28,183 bases of DNA from a virus. The position numbers were made by a program, and so were the translations under genes. Below, one piece after another: positions 12,590-20,204 of the stretch (positions within the stretch are counted from its first letter, which is position 1; every line of letters begins with the position of its first letter). The notes beneath the pieces are model-generated. The model was not told where the DNA came from and made no database searches. It saw only the letters and a program-made list of their open reading frames with translations. The stretch lies in the IMG/VR virus record IMGVR_UViG_3300034102_002838, positions 1 to 28,183 of that record, one strand, 5' to 3'.

Positions 12590-12600
12590 TTGTGTGCGCC

Positions 12601-13568
12601 ATGAATCACAAGGAGTTCAGCAGAAAAGGTGGGTTAGCCAAGACGGAGAAAAAACGCAATTCAGGCATAATCAACCTGAGAAAAGCCAGAGAAGCTCGCG
12701 CAAGAAAAGCGGCCCTTTCAAAGAATGCAAACACTGCGGAGAAACATTTCAATGGGAACACAAATCAAGCGGAAGACTTTATTGTTCAGAAAGATGCTAT
12801 CATGACGCAAAGCTATCCATCAGCAAAGAACGATCAAAATGCTTAACATGTCACGCCTTAGTGGGAATGACTTCAACCGCATCAGGAAAAATGGTTGGCG
12901 TTTCTCACAGCGTAATCTCAGCCCAACGCAAACTATTCGGAATCAATGGTGGAGGATACAAACTAGCTGCGAATGTCAGCGCGTTGAAACGAATGACAAA
13001 ATCATGGGACTCACAAGAAAACTGGCATCAGGAACAATGGGGCGGGGTGGTTGATTCTTATTGGGGAAAAATAACTATACTGGAGGCTGACAAGATAATG
13101 CTCACAGGTAAAGGCCTTGATGTCTCAAACATGAGCGACGAGATGATCCGGTATTACGGAAACCACAAGAAATCAAAAGAGAATGGAAATAGAATTGCTA
13201 GATCAAGATACGCAAAAACAAGAGAAGATCACATCTCTAAAATCAAAAGAAAATTAAGGAATCATGTTTCTAGAGTATACCGCAAATCACAAACAACCAA
13301 GCGCGGCAGAACCATCGAACACCTTGGTTGCTCTATTCATGAAGCAAAAGATCACATTGAAAAACAATTCCGAGATGGAATGAATTGGATGAACCATGGA
13401 TTGCTTTGGGAGATAGACCACATAATACCCATGAGTCATTTCAATCTCAAAGATCAGAGGCAACGATTGATGGTCAATCATTTCACAAACCTACAACCGC
13501 TTCTTAAATCAGATAACAGAAAGAAAGGAAGAAACCTAATAACAAACCACCAGCTTGCATTGCTATGA
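12601..13568 (+). CDS. HNH homing-type endonuclease split by a -1 frameshift
   Basis: The reading frame from ATG 12601 gives MNHKEFSRKGGLAKTEKK, then LRKAREARARK, a known kind of N-terminus for phage HNH proteins. The frame one base back, open to 13568, gives the rest: a zinc finger (CKHCGETF, then CSERC, then CLTC), a basic middle and the HNH box LWEIDHIIPMSHF, LQPLLKSDNRKKGRN. That frame has no ATG before the zinc finger. A -1 slip at AGA AAA GCG (12703-12711) would join the two. Both halves look intact, so it is either a programmed shift, a sequencing error in an A run, or recent decay. Base composition is much more AT-rich than the flanks. Homing endonucleases spread by cutting uninvaded genomes and copying themselves into the break. 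Confidence 0.7.
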
Positions 13569-13651
13569 TACATCGACCATATAGAAAAATTAGGAGGCTT
13601 CCGCCGGAAAATCCTCATTTGGTGTTGGGCCACTCTCGTCAGTCGTCCGAA

Positions 13652-13677
13652 TGTTGCACAATCGGCCTTTGTTGCAC
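13652..13677. repeat. Direct repeats TGTTGCAC before the small terminase gene
   Basis: TGTTGCAC occurs at 13652-13659 and 13670-13677, 18 bp apart. The second copy lies seven bases before the ATG at 13684. Small terminases bind tandem sites near their own gene at cos or pac. This is a candidate packaging or regulatory site. A short hairpin TTCCG-C-CGGAA also lies at 13599-13609. Confidence 0.35.
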
Positions 13678-13683
13678 TGACCC

Positions 13684-14301
13684 ATGGGCATAAGCGAACT
13701 GGCGCAGGCGCTCGGGATCGACAAGTCAGTCGTTTCTCGGCTGGTCAAGAAGGGGATGCCGGTCAACTCGGCGTCCGCAGCGCAGGCGTGGCGTGAGGTG
13801 AACGCGAAGCCGAGGGCCAAGAAAGGCCAAGCAGGGGAGGCACCACCCAAGCCGAAGATCGACGAACCAAAGACCGCGCCGGTCGCGATCCCAGCGCATG
13901 ACGCACCCGAGCCGGACGACGATGACAACACCCCGCGCCAGTCGCTTCGCCGGGCGAGGTTGGCGGAAAAAGTCGGCTACAACGAGCTTGTGCTCTGCAA
14001 ACGGAACGGCGGATCGATCGAGGACATCCGAAAGGCTAACTCGATCTACATCGCGGCCCGAAACAACCGCCACAAAGCCGAACGCGACTTCAAGGAATGG
14101 CAACGCGCGGAGGGGATTCTGCTCTACTTCGACGAGGCCAAGGAGATCGCCGGTCGTCCGCATGTGGCCGCCAAGCAGATGCTCGAAGTGATGCCGAAAA
14201 GCCTCGCGCCTCGCTTGTTCGGCCAACCGCAAAAGGCCATCGAGGCCGCGCTTTCCGAGTGGTGTGATTCTCTGACTGAAGTCATTCGCAAAACCCTATG
14301 A
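13684..14301 (+). CDS. terS: Terminase small subunit (Nu1-like)
   Basis: The product has 205 residues. The N-terminal MGISELAQALGIDKSVVSRLVKKGMPVNSASAAQAWREVNA (1-41) is the winged HTH of Nu1-type small terminases, in which 'MP' plus Ala-rich helix follows the recognition helix. A Pro/Asp linker (about 45-80) precedes a helical assembly domain (LRRARLAEKVGYNELVLCKRNGGSIEDIRKANSIYIAARNN). The protein recognises phage DNA for packaging and delivers it to the large subunit. The stop overlaps the large terminase start (ATGA 14298-14301), which confirms pairing. No other terS candidate lies near. Confidence 0.85.
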   Translation: MGISELAQALGIDKSVVSRLVKKGMPVNSASAAQAWREVNAKPRAKKGQAGEAPPKPKIDEPKTAPVAIPAHDAPEPDDDDNTPRQSLRRARLAEKVGYNELVLCKRNGGSIEDIRKANSIYIAARNNRHKAERDFKEWQRAEGILLYFDEAKEIAGRPHVAAKQMLEVMPKSLAPRLFGQPQKAIEAALSEWCDSLTEVIRKTL

Positions 14302-16007
14302 CCCCCGCCGCCGAATCCCTGCGCGAGCACATCCGCTCAATCTACGCGCCGATCGATCGCCGGTCGGTGGTGGATTGGTGCAGTGATGAGGTGATTCTCT
14401 CCGAGCGTCAGACGCAAATGCCTGGCGCTTTTTCCGTCTCGATGACGCCGTACCTGCGCGAACCGCTCGAGTGCTTCGGCGACATCGATGTCACGGATGT
14501 CGTGCTCGTCTTCGGAACCCAGACCGGCAAGACGACCATGATCCAAGCAGGGACTGCATGGCGGATTTGCAACAAGCCGCAGCCGATGGTGTGGGTCATG
14601 CCGACAGAAGGCCTTGCTCGATCATTTTCCGAAACGCGATGGATGCCGCTCTTCGATGACAGTGCCACGCTCTCGGCTCAAAAGCCTGCCGATCGCCACA
14701 AGTTCAAAACCCTCGAGCAGCACTTCAGCCGATCATCGCTTGTCTTTGTCGGGTCCAACTCACCAGCCAACCTTGCCAGCCGCCCCGCCGGTCTTCTCCT
14801 ACTCGACGAGGTCGACAAGTTCGCCACCGAGACCGACAAGGAAACCAGCGCGCTGCACCTTGCCGAAAACCGCACGAAGAGTTTCGTCGGCGCACTACGC
14901 GTCAAGACATCGACACCGACCACGCCCGAGGGGCCGATCTGGAAAGAATTTCTCAAAGGCACGCAGGAAAAATTCATGCTGCCATGCCCGCATTGCGCGG
15001 AACGCATTGAGCTGCTCTGGGAGCAAGTGAAGTGGGACCGTGAGGCCAAGGCCGACGGCAAGTGGAACATGGCGCAGGTCGAAGAATCCGCGCGCTACGA
15101 ATGCCAACACTGCAAAGGCTCGATCAACGACGGGCAGAAAATGGAAATGCTCCATCAGGGGAAATGGCAATGCACCAATAAGTCCGCGCAAAAAGGCTTT
15201 CGCTCATTCCACCTCAATTCACTCTACGCCCCATGGCGGTCCTGCACCTTCGGCGCGCTGGCGGTCAAGTTCCTCCGCGATTCGGAAACCCTCAACGGCC
15301 TGCAAGATTTTACGAACTCGACCATGGCCCTGCCGTGGGAGCAGGTCGAGACGAGCATCGGCGACGCCAAGATCCTCGGCCTTTCCGGCAGCTACGAAGT
15401 CGGCACCTGCCCGATCGACGAACCCGCGCATGTAGTCACCTGCGCCGATGTCGGCCAGGAGAAGCAGCACTGGGTCACCACCGCCTTCGAGGCCGATGGA
15501 TCAAGCTATGTTCTGGACTACGGCACCACGCTCGCCGTCGAGGATCTTCTCCGTGATCCTCCACTCCGATCCTATGCTACACCGAACGGCGGTATCGTGA
15601 AACCCGAGTGCGGTCTGATCGACTCCGGCTTTGCGACCTTCCGCGTCTATGCGACCTGCCAAGAGTCTGGCGGATTCTTCCACCCTGCAAAGGGCGCGAA
15701 TGTCACCTTCGGAACGCGGATCTCACGCACCACGATCGACAACTTCCCCGGCGTCGTGCTCTACACCTATGTGGACCACGCGATCAAGACCGAGCTGTTC
15801 ATCGACCGGATCAAAGATCAAAAGCCCGAACTCAAGATCCCCAAGAAAGTCACCACCGAGTTCATCGCAGGACTGAGCGGTCAGAAGCTCGTCCCGCGCA
15901 AGACGCCATCCGGTCAAGTCTATGTCTGGAAAGATGTCCGCGACGACCACTTCATGGACGCGCTCAAGCTATGCCACATCGCATGGCACATTTTGAAAAA
16001 CGCCTGA
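14298..16007 (+). CDS. terL: Terminase large subunit, GpA family
   Basis: The product has 569 residues. The ATPase has Walker A GTQTGKTT (73-80) and Walker B LLLLDE (166-171), preceded by the adenine-binding Q segment (LSERQTQMPG). A zinc-binding insertion characteristic of GpA terminases has CPHC (about 230) and CQHC (about 265). The nuclease domain shows VTCADVGQEKQHW (first acidic residue), a central ECGLIDSGF strand and a C-terminal DDHFMDALKLCHIAW. GpA enzymes cut concatemers, often at cos, and pump DNA into the prohead. Slightly shorter than lambda gpA (641). A strong terminator follows at 16044-16079. Confidence 0.92.
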   Translation: MTPAAESLREHIRSIYAPIDRRSVVDWCSDEVILSERQTQMPGAFSVSMTPYLREPLECFGDIDVTDVVLVFGTQTGKTTMIQAGTAWRICNKPQPMVWVMPTEGLARSFSETRWMPLFDDSATLSAQKPADRHKFKTLEQHFSRSSLVFVGSNSPANLASRPAGLLLLDEVDKFATETDKETSALHLAENRTKSFVGALRVKTSTPTTPEGPIWKEFLKGTQEKFMLPCPHCAERIELLWEQVKWDREAKADGKWNMAQVEESARYECQHCKGSINDGQKMEMLHQGKWQCTNKSAQKGFRSFHLNSLYAPWRSCTFGALAVKFLRDSETLNGLQDFTNSTMALPWEQVETSIGDAKILGLSGSYEVGTCPIDEPAHVVTCADVGQEKQHWVTTAFEADGSSYVLDYGTTLAVEDLLRDPPLRSYATPNGGIVKPECGLIDSGFATFRVYATCQESGGFFHPAKGANVTFGTRISRTTIDNFPGVVLYTYVDHAIKTELFIDRIKDQKPELKIPKKVTTEFIAGLSGQKLVPRKTPSGQVYVWKDVRDDHFMDALKLCHIAWHILKNA

Positions 16008-16022
16008 ACTGGTAAGCAGCGC

Positions 16023-16211
16023 TTACAAGTCCAGAAACAACTCATCCGCCACGCTGGAAATGCTGGCGGATTTTTTTTTGGCCACGCTGCGAAGTTTTGC
16101 GTTCGCCTCATGAGAGATCGACAGCGCGATCGTCACGCGCGTTTTTCCTGCCGGTCGTCCTGCACCCTCGCGAGCGCCGCCTCTGGTTTCTTTCTTTTTC
16201 ATAAATGTCAT
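16023..16211 (-). CDS. Small RHH-type regulator with GGAREGAGRP N-terminus
   Basis: The product has 62 residues starting MTFMKKKETRGGAREGAGRPAGK. GGAREGAGRP is the familiar basic N-terminal patch of phage/plasmid DNA-binding proteins. The rest, TRVTIALSISHEANAKLRSVAKKKSASISSVADELFLDL, is strand-helix-helix, an RHH domain. ATG 16211 is chosen because ATGA (16211-16208) overlaps the ligase stop. It lies downstream of the ligase on the same strand, so the pair is one leftward operon. It may repress that operon at the inverted repeat near 17212-17240. Confidence 0.7.
   Translation of the reverse strand: MTFMKKKETRGGAREGAGRPAGKTRVTIALSISHEANAKLRSVAKKKSASISSVADELFLDL
16044..16079 (+). terminator. 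Intrinsic terminator after the large terminase gene
   Basis: ATCCGCCA (16044-16051) pairs with TGGCGGAT (16064-16071), and the T run 16071-16079 follows. It acts on rightward transcripts. It lies wholly inside the last codons of the leftward RHH gene (16023-16211), so the same bases encode protein on one strand and end transcription on the other. An additional dyad, GTAAGC-AGC-GCTTAC, lies at 16012-16026. Confidence 0.85.
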
Positions 16212-17191
16212 GCGCTCATATCCCAAGTCTCGCGGAATCCAATAAACACCGGAAACCGTGGGGCTTGTTTCGCGCCGCTCGGCTGATGGCTGAACTTCAC
16301 GATCTTGCCGACAAGGCCATCGCGGTTTTCCCACAGGTTCACGCGGTCAATACCGCCTGCGTTGTGATTGTATGCCAGCCGGAACTGCACGCCGGTCGTG
16401 AGGTTGCGAACCACGAAGCCACCGAGTTCGCCGCGTCCGATCATGCCAGCCTTGGAAAGTCCGCGCTTGGTATTTCCAAAGGCGTCTTGGACTGCCGCGT
16501 TTTGGTTGGTCATGCCTTCGTAAGTGGAAACCACCACCGCCTCGGCATCCTCAAAGCGCTTGATCTTGAGAAGGTAGCCTTGCTTCACGGTCGAGCGCCC
16601 GCACTTGTAAGGTGAATCAGGCGTGCGAACCATCACGCCCTCATAGCCTTCGGCCAAGCAGGTCTGTACATAGGCAGCGAGATCGTCGGTTCCTTGGACT
16701 TCCACAGGAAGCACCTTCACGACTCGATCGGAATCTGGAAGAGCGGCCAGAGCCTTGATGCGCTCGCTGTACGGCGTGCCGGTCGAGGTCTGCACATAGT
16801 CGAAGACATGGAAAACGAAATCGGGCTCGCCATCGCTGGAACCGATCGCGCTGGTCGTCTCGCTGAATGTGCCACCGCGCAGCATCAACTCGCCGTCCAC
16901 GCCGTCGGGAAGATTGGCCTCGATCCATTCGCGCACAAAGCGATTGGGAATAGGGATGAATGAACGGGTTAGAGCACGACCGCCAACCTTCAAGCAGCGG
17001 ATGCCGTCGAGCTTCGGCGTGGCGAGCAAGGGAAACGCCAACTCCTCATGTTCATCGCAGCGACTGGCAAGCATCGGCTTGGTGATCTCGGCAGGATACA
17101 CGACCGGCGCTTTCGCGGGACGGGCGCTGAGCTCTGCCTTCATGCTCTCGACGATTGAGAACAGATCCTCGGCGCTGATGGTGACTTGCAT
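16208..17191 (-). CDS. ATP-dependent DNA ligase (phage type)
   Basis: The product has 327 residues. Nucleotidyltransferase motifs are in order: motif I KLDGIR with catalytic Lys 60, motif III-like DGEL (99-102), motif IIIa FDY (130-132), motif IV EGVMVR (184-189) and motif V LLKIKR (207-212). The OB domain follows (about 220-327), with GGFVVRNLTTGVQFRLAYN and GLVGKIVKFSHQ. All catalytic residues are present. It seals nicks in replication or repair. Length is that of minimal phage ligases. It is transcribed opposite to the surrounding head genes and placed between the large terminase and the gpW-like joiner, as a cargo (moron) gene with its own promoter. Confidence 0.92.
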   Translation of the reverse strand: MQVTISAEDLFSIVESMKAELSARPAKAPVVYPAEITKPMLASRCDEHEELAFPLLATPKLDGIRCLKVGGRALTRSFIPIPNRFVREWIEANLPDGVDGELMLRGGTFSETTSAIGSSDGEPDFVFHVFDYVQTSTGTPYSERIKALAALPDSDRVVKVLPVEVQGTDDLAAYVQTCLAEGYEGVMVRTPDSPYKCGRSTVKQGYLLKIKRFEDAEAVVVSTYEGMTNQNAAVQDAFGNTKRGLSKAGMIGRGELGGFVVRNLTTGVQFRLAYNHNAGGIDRVNLWENRDGLVGKIVKFSHQPSGAKQAPRFPVFIGFRETWDMSA

Positions 17192-17197
17192 GGGAAG

Positions 17198-17240
17198 ACA
17201 CTAAATCCGCACTTTGATTCCGTCAACAGGGAAATCAAAG
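17198..17240 (-). promoter_or_regulatory. Leftward ligase promoter with an inverted repeat
   Basis: On the minus strand, TTGACG (17226-17221) and TAGTGT (17203-17198) are 17 bp apart. The predicted start falls at the ligase ATG (17191), so the mRNA could be leaderless. CTTTGATT (17212-17219) and AATCAAAG (17233-17240) are perfect inverted arms that straddle the -35 element, the right place for an operator of the RHH protein of this operon. Confidence 0.5.
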
Positions 17241-17276
17241 AAAGATGAAGTTTTTTGAGGGGTCAAAAAACCGCCA

Positions 17277-17285
17277 TTTTGACAC
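17277..17285 (+). promoter_or_regulatory. TTTTGACAC motif, site 1
   Basis: The motif ends 12 bases before GTG 17298. It is followed by a small GC stem, CGCC-CGTC-GGCG. It carries a -35-like TTGACA but no -10 element follows at 16-18 bp, so its nature is open. Confidence 0.45.
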
Positions 17286-17297
17286 CCGCCCGTCGGC

Positions 17298-17573
17298 GTG
17301 AGCGAATCCATGAAAATCAGCGGCGTGAAGTCCTACCTCCGCCGGACCAAGACCAACGAAGAGCTCGAGGCCTTGGCCGACACCGTCTTTTCCAGCGCCA
17401 CCGAGGAAGTCGTCATCACCAGCATCGGCACCGAGGGCTCAAGCTCGTCGGGGCAGGTGAGTTTCCCGAAGTGGCTGCTGCTCCAAGCGATTGAGGAACT
17501 ACTCACCGACGGCGGCCGTGAGCGTCAGCTCGCCGCGATCATCGACCGCTCGCGCTACTCGTCGCCGCTTTGA
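17298..17573 (+). CDS. gpW-like head-tail joining protein
   Basis: The product has 91 residues from GTG 17298 (MSESMKISGVKSYLRRTKTNEELEALADTVFSS). ATG 17310 is an alternative. GTG is preferred because the portal gene opens with the same GTGAGCGAA at the same distance from the TTTTGACAC motif. The protein is small and mixed: a helix pair, a strand pair (EEVVITSIG), then WLLLQAIEELLTDGGRERQLAAIIDRSR. Position between large terminase and portal is where lambda encodes gpW, which plugs the head-tail connector. Assignment rests mainly on position and size. Confidence 0.55.
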   Translation: MSESMKISGVKSYLRRTKTNEELEALADTVFSSATEEVVITSIGTEGSSSSGQVSFPKWLLLQAIEELLTDGGRERQLAAIIDRSRYSSPL

Positions 17574-17582
17574 TTTTGACAC
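17574..17582 (+). promoter_or_regulatory. TTTTGACAC motif, site 2
   Basis: It directly follows the joiner stop codon and ends 13 bases before the portal GTG at 17596. Confidence 0.45.
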
Positions 17583-17595
17583 CCCGAAATCAATC

Positions 17596-19020
17596 GTGAG
17601 CGAAATCAAAAAATCAAATCGTGGCGGCAAGCGCGCCGGAGCCGGACGCCCGAAGAAAAACGCCACGCCCAAGGCAGCTGCCTTTGAAGCAGCCGAGCAC
17701 TCAATCAATCGCGGTCTCGTCATCCTCAACACCGTCGAACCCCGCCGCGAGCTCCCCGCGCAGACTCGCCTCGAGCTACTCAAGAAAGCCCGCTGGCTTT
17801 ACAATAATGTCGGCGTCGCAGCCTACCTCATCGAACACCTTGCCCAGCGTGCCGTCGGCACCGGCATCGTCCCGAAGGCCCGCACCGCGAATGCCGAGTG
17901 GAACCGCCTTGCCGAGCGCGCGTTCGAGGATAGGGCCTGCGCTGAGGCATGGGCATTCGACGCATCATCACAGGTCAATTTCTACGGCGCGCAAAGCCTC
18001 ATCCTTCGGCAAGTCGCCTGCGATGGTGACTTCTTCGCGCAGTTCCTCACCACCCAGACCGGCGGCGCTCGCGTCCGCTTCATCGGCGGCGAGGCAGTCG
18101 GATCAACCGCCGACTCATCCGACCGCTCATTCGATGGCGTGCTACTCGACCAGTTCGGCGCACCCATATCCTACCGCGTTATTACCGACCGCGCCAACGG
18201 CAAGTACACCGATGTGCCAGCGCAGGACATGCTCCACTTCCGCCACATCCGCCGGGCAGGCTACCCACGCGGCGCGTCATGGCTGCACAATGCCGCGATC
18301 AACCTGCAAGACCTTTCGGAAATCCTCTCCTACACCAAGGGCGCATTCAAAGCAGGAGCGCAGATCGGCTTTTCGATCACCTCCAACGAAGCCGCCAAGA
18401 TCGGCCTCGGCGCGAAAATCACTACCAGCGAAGGCGAAGACCTCAGCACCGAGCGCCTCTACAACGGCACCTTGATTCCCAAGCTCAAGCCGGGCGAGTC
18501 GATCCAGAGTTTCAAAAACGAACATCCCGGCCAGAGCTTCGAACCATTCGTGCGTTATGTGATTTCAGAAGTCGCGCGCGGCATCGGCCTGCCACCCGAG
18601 GCACTGATGATCTTCGTCGGCGCGAGTGGCACCGAGTTTCGCGGTCTGCTCGAAGTCGCGCAGAACTTCCTCGAGCGTTTGCAACAAATGCTGGTCGATC
18701 AATTCTGCCGTCCGTTTTGGAAATTCTGGATCTATCAAGAGATCCAAGCCGGTCGCCTGCCATACCCCGGCGACGATTGGTGGCGGTGCGAGTTCATCCC
18801 GCCGAAGAAGATCACCGTCGACAACGGCCGCGATGGCCGCCTGTACAGCGACTTGATGGACAAGGGCTACATGTCGTGGGAGCGATACTGCAACCTGCAC
18901 GGCCTCGATGCCGAAGCCGAGGAGGACGACATCCTGCAAACCTACCTTCGCCGCAAAGCGAAGTGCGATCAACTCGGCCTCGAGGTTGGCGAGGTTTTCC
19001 CAAGCCAAGGCACCGTCTGA
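17596..19020 (+). CDS. Portal protein, lambda gpB family
   Basis: The product has 474 residues from GTG 17596 (MSEIKKSNRGGKRAGAGRPKKN). The frame is open to ATG 17491, but that part overlaps the joiner gene. The basic N-terminus with GGKRAGAGRP resembles that of DNA-binding phage proteins. The core has LELLKKARWLYNNVGVAAYLIEHLAQRAVGTGIVPKART and later RHIRRAGYPRGASWLHNAA. It also has FEPFVRYVISEVARGIGLPPEALMIF and FWKFWIYQEIQAGRLPYPGDDWWRCEFIPPKK, hallmarks of lambda-type portals. Twelve copies form the DNA-entry ring. Length is slightly below lambda gpB (533). Confidence 0.92.
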   Translation: MSEIKKSNRGGKRAGAGRPKKNATPKAAAFEAAEHSINRGLVILNTVEPRRELPAQTRLELLKKARWLYNNVGVAAYLIEHLAQRAVGTGIVPKARTANAEWNRLAERAFEDRACAEAWAFDASSQVNFYGAQSLILRQVACDGDFFAQFLTTQTGGARVRFIGGEAVGSTADSSDRSFDGVLLDQFGAPISYRVITDRANGKYTDVPAQDMLHFRHIRRAGYPRGASWLHNAAINLQDLSEILSYTKGAFKAGAQIGFSITSNEAAKIGLGAKITTSEGEDLSTERLYNGTLIPKLKPGESIQSFKNEHPGQSFEPFVRYVISEVARGIGLPPEALMIFVGASGTEFRGLLEVAQNFLERLQQMLVDQFCRPFWKFWIYQEIQAGRLPYPGDDWWRCEFIPPKKITVDNGRDGRLYSDLMDKGYMSWERYCNLHGLDAEAEEDDILQTYLRRKAKCDQLGLEVGEVFPSQGTV

Positions 19021-19022
19021 AA

Positions 19023-19031
19023 TTTTGACAC
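19023..19031 (+). promoter_or_regulatory. TTTTGACAC motif, site 3
   Basis: It ends 12 bases before the protease GTG at 19044 and is followed by a stem ACGCC-CGCTGC-GGCGT, like site 1. Confidence 0.45.
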
Positions 19032-19043
19032 GCCCGCTGCGGC

Positions 19044-20162
19044 GTGAAGACCTGGTATGCCCTATCTGCCCGCGCTGAAGTTCGCCAAACCGAAATCTCC
19101 ATCTTCGACGAGATCGGTTATTACGGCGTCTCGGCCAAGCAGTTCATCGGCGACCTCAAGCGCGTCCCTGCTGATCACGAGATCGTTCTCAAGATCCACA
19201 GCCCCGGCGGCGAAGTCTTCGATGGCAACGCGATCTTCAACGCGCTGAAGCGTCACCCCGGCGGCGTCACCGTCCAGATCGAAGGCCTAGCAGCCTCGAT
19301 GGCCACCGTCATCAGCCTTGCCGGTGCTCCGGTGAAGATGGCGGCGAATGGATTCTACATGATCCACAACCCGTGGGGAGTCGCGATGGGCGATGCCGAC
19401 GAGATGCGCGATCAAGCCGCACTCCTCGAGAAGATCCGCGAAGGCATGATCGCCGCCTACGCATCGAAGAGCGGTCAAGAGCCAGAGCAGATCGCCGCGT
19501 GGATGGATGCCGAGACATGGTTCTCTGCCGAAGAAGCGCAGGCCGCTGGCTTCGTCGATGAAGTCACCGATTCACTCGCGCTCGCTGCCAGCGCCAACAA
19601 GTTTTCGCGCCTCGGAAAGTTCCGCAACGCGCCATCCGATTTGACAGCCCGGTCCGTGGATATGGACCAAGAAGTCAAACCCTCCGAAGAGGAAGTCATC
19701 ATCGCCCCTGCCGATGAGACCATCGTCGAGCCTGCCGCTTCCGAAGAAACACCCGTCGCCATCACGGAAGACGCGGTCATCGAAAGCGAAGCTACCGAAG
19801 AAGAAGTTCAAGAAGAAGCACCTGCACCTGCCGCGCCGGTCGCATCCGTGCCACACGCCGACGCGATCTTCGCCAAGTACAGCGCCGTGCTCGCCCGCGC
19901 TGAAAAAGCCGAGAGCGAACTCACCGCAGTCAAAGCCGAGCTCGATGCAGAGCGCAGCGCACTCGCGAGCCTCGAGCGTTCGCTTGGCCTCGCCGCCGCA
20001 CGCGTCGTGCCGGTGATCGAAAATTCCGCGCCAGAAGTGAGCGACCCAGTCGCCGAGTACCTCGCCGCCGTTGAGGCAGGCGACCGCAAAGCCGCATCCG
20101 CGCTCTTCGAGTCGCACAAGGCCGCGATCTGGAAACACCGCGCATCCCTTTCGAAGGCGTGA
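19044..20162 (+). CDS. ClpP-type prohead protease fused to scaffold
   Basis: The product has 372 residues from GTG 19044. The protease domain (1-185) has the ClpP oxyanion strand IHSPGGEV (51-58), nucleophile Ser 85 in GLAASMA, His 108 in YMIHNPW and a candidate Asp 172 in GFVDEV. An acidic, Pro/Ala-rich linker follows (about 205-265, rich in Glu). The C-terminal segment is a coiled coil (KYSAVLARAEKAESELTAVKAELDAERSALASLERS) and ends with a small basic helix (FESHKAAIWKHRASLSKA), typical of a scaffold that contacts capsid. The protease matures the prohead and the scaffold guides shell assembly. In lambda these are gpC and the nested Nu3. Confidence 0.9.
   Translation: MKTWYALSARAEVRQTEISIFDEIGYYGVSAKQFIGDLKRVPADHEIVLKIHSPGGEVFDGNAIFNALKRHPGGVTVQIEGLAASMATVISLAGAPVKMAANGFYMIHNPWGVAMGDADEMRDQAALLEKIREGMIAAYASKSGQEPEQIAAWMDAETWFSAEEAQAAGFVDEVTDSLALAASANKFSRLGKFRNAPSDLTARSVDMDQEVKPSEEEVIIAPADETIVEPAASEETPVAITEDAVIESEATEEEVQEEAPAPAAPVASVPHADAIFAKYSAVLARAEKAESELTAVKAELDAERSALASLERSLGLAAARVVPVIENSAPEVSDPVAEYLAAVEAGDRKAASALFESHKAAIWKHRASLSKA
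19639..19647 (+). promoter_or_regulatory. ATTTGACAG, a relative of the TTTTGACAC motif, inside the protease gene
   Basis: It ends 14 bases before the in-frame ATG 19662, matching the motif-to-start spacing at the other sites and pointing to an internal start. Confidence 0.4.
19662..20162 (+). CDS. Nested scaffold protein (Nu3-like), internal in-frame start
   Basis: ATG 19662 is in frame with the protease gene. It would give 166 residues starting MDQEVKPSEEEVII: the acidic linker, the coiled coil and the basic C-terminal helix, without protease. Lambda makes its scaffold Nu3 from an internal start of gene C in just this way. Support here: the cut falls at the domain boundary (after LGKFRNAPSDLTARSVD), and the TTTGACA motif precedes it at the spacing seen elsewhere. 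Expression is inferred. Confidence 0.5.
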   Translation: MDQEVKPSEEEVIIAPADETIVEPAASEETPVAITEDAVIESEATEEEVQEEAPAPAAPVASVPHADAIFAKYSAVLARAEKAESELTAVKAELDAERSALASLERSLGLAAARVVPVIENSAPEVSDPVAEYLAAVEAGDRKAASALFESHKAAIWKHRASLSKA

Positions 20163-20204
20163 GCCGGAGAGAACCACGAAACCAACCCCAAACACACCCC
20201 CGCA

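Noticed and set aside
12573-12600. TTG 12573 as the start of the HNH gene
   Set aside because: It lies inside the palindrome and gives a non-native N-terminus; the known type of N-terminal module starts at ATG 12601 in the other frame.
17491-17595. ATG 17491 as the portal start
   Set aside because: It would overlap the joiner gene by 83 bases; GTG 17596 has the shared GTGAGCGAA start and the motif at correct spacing.
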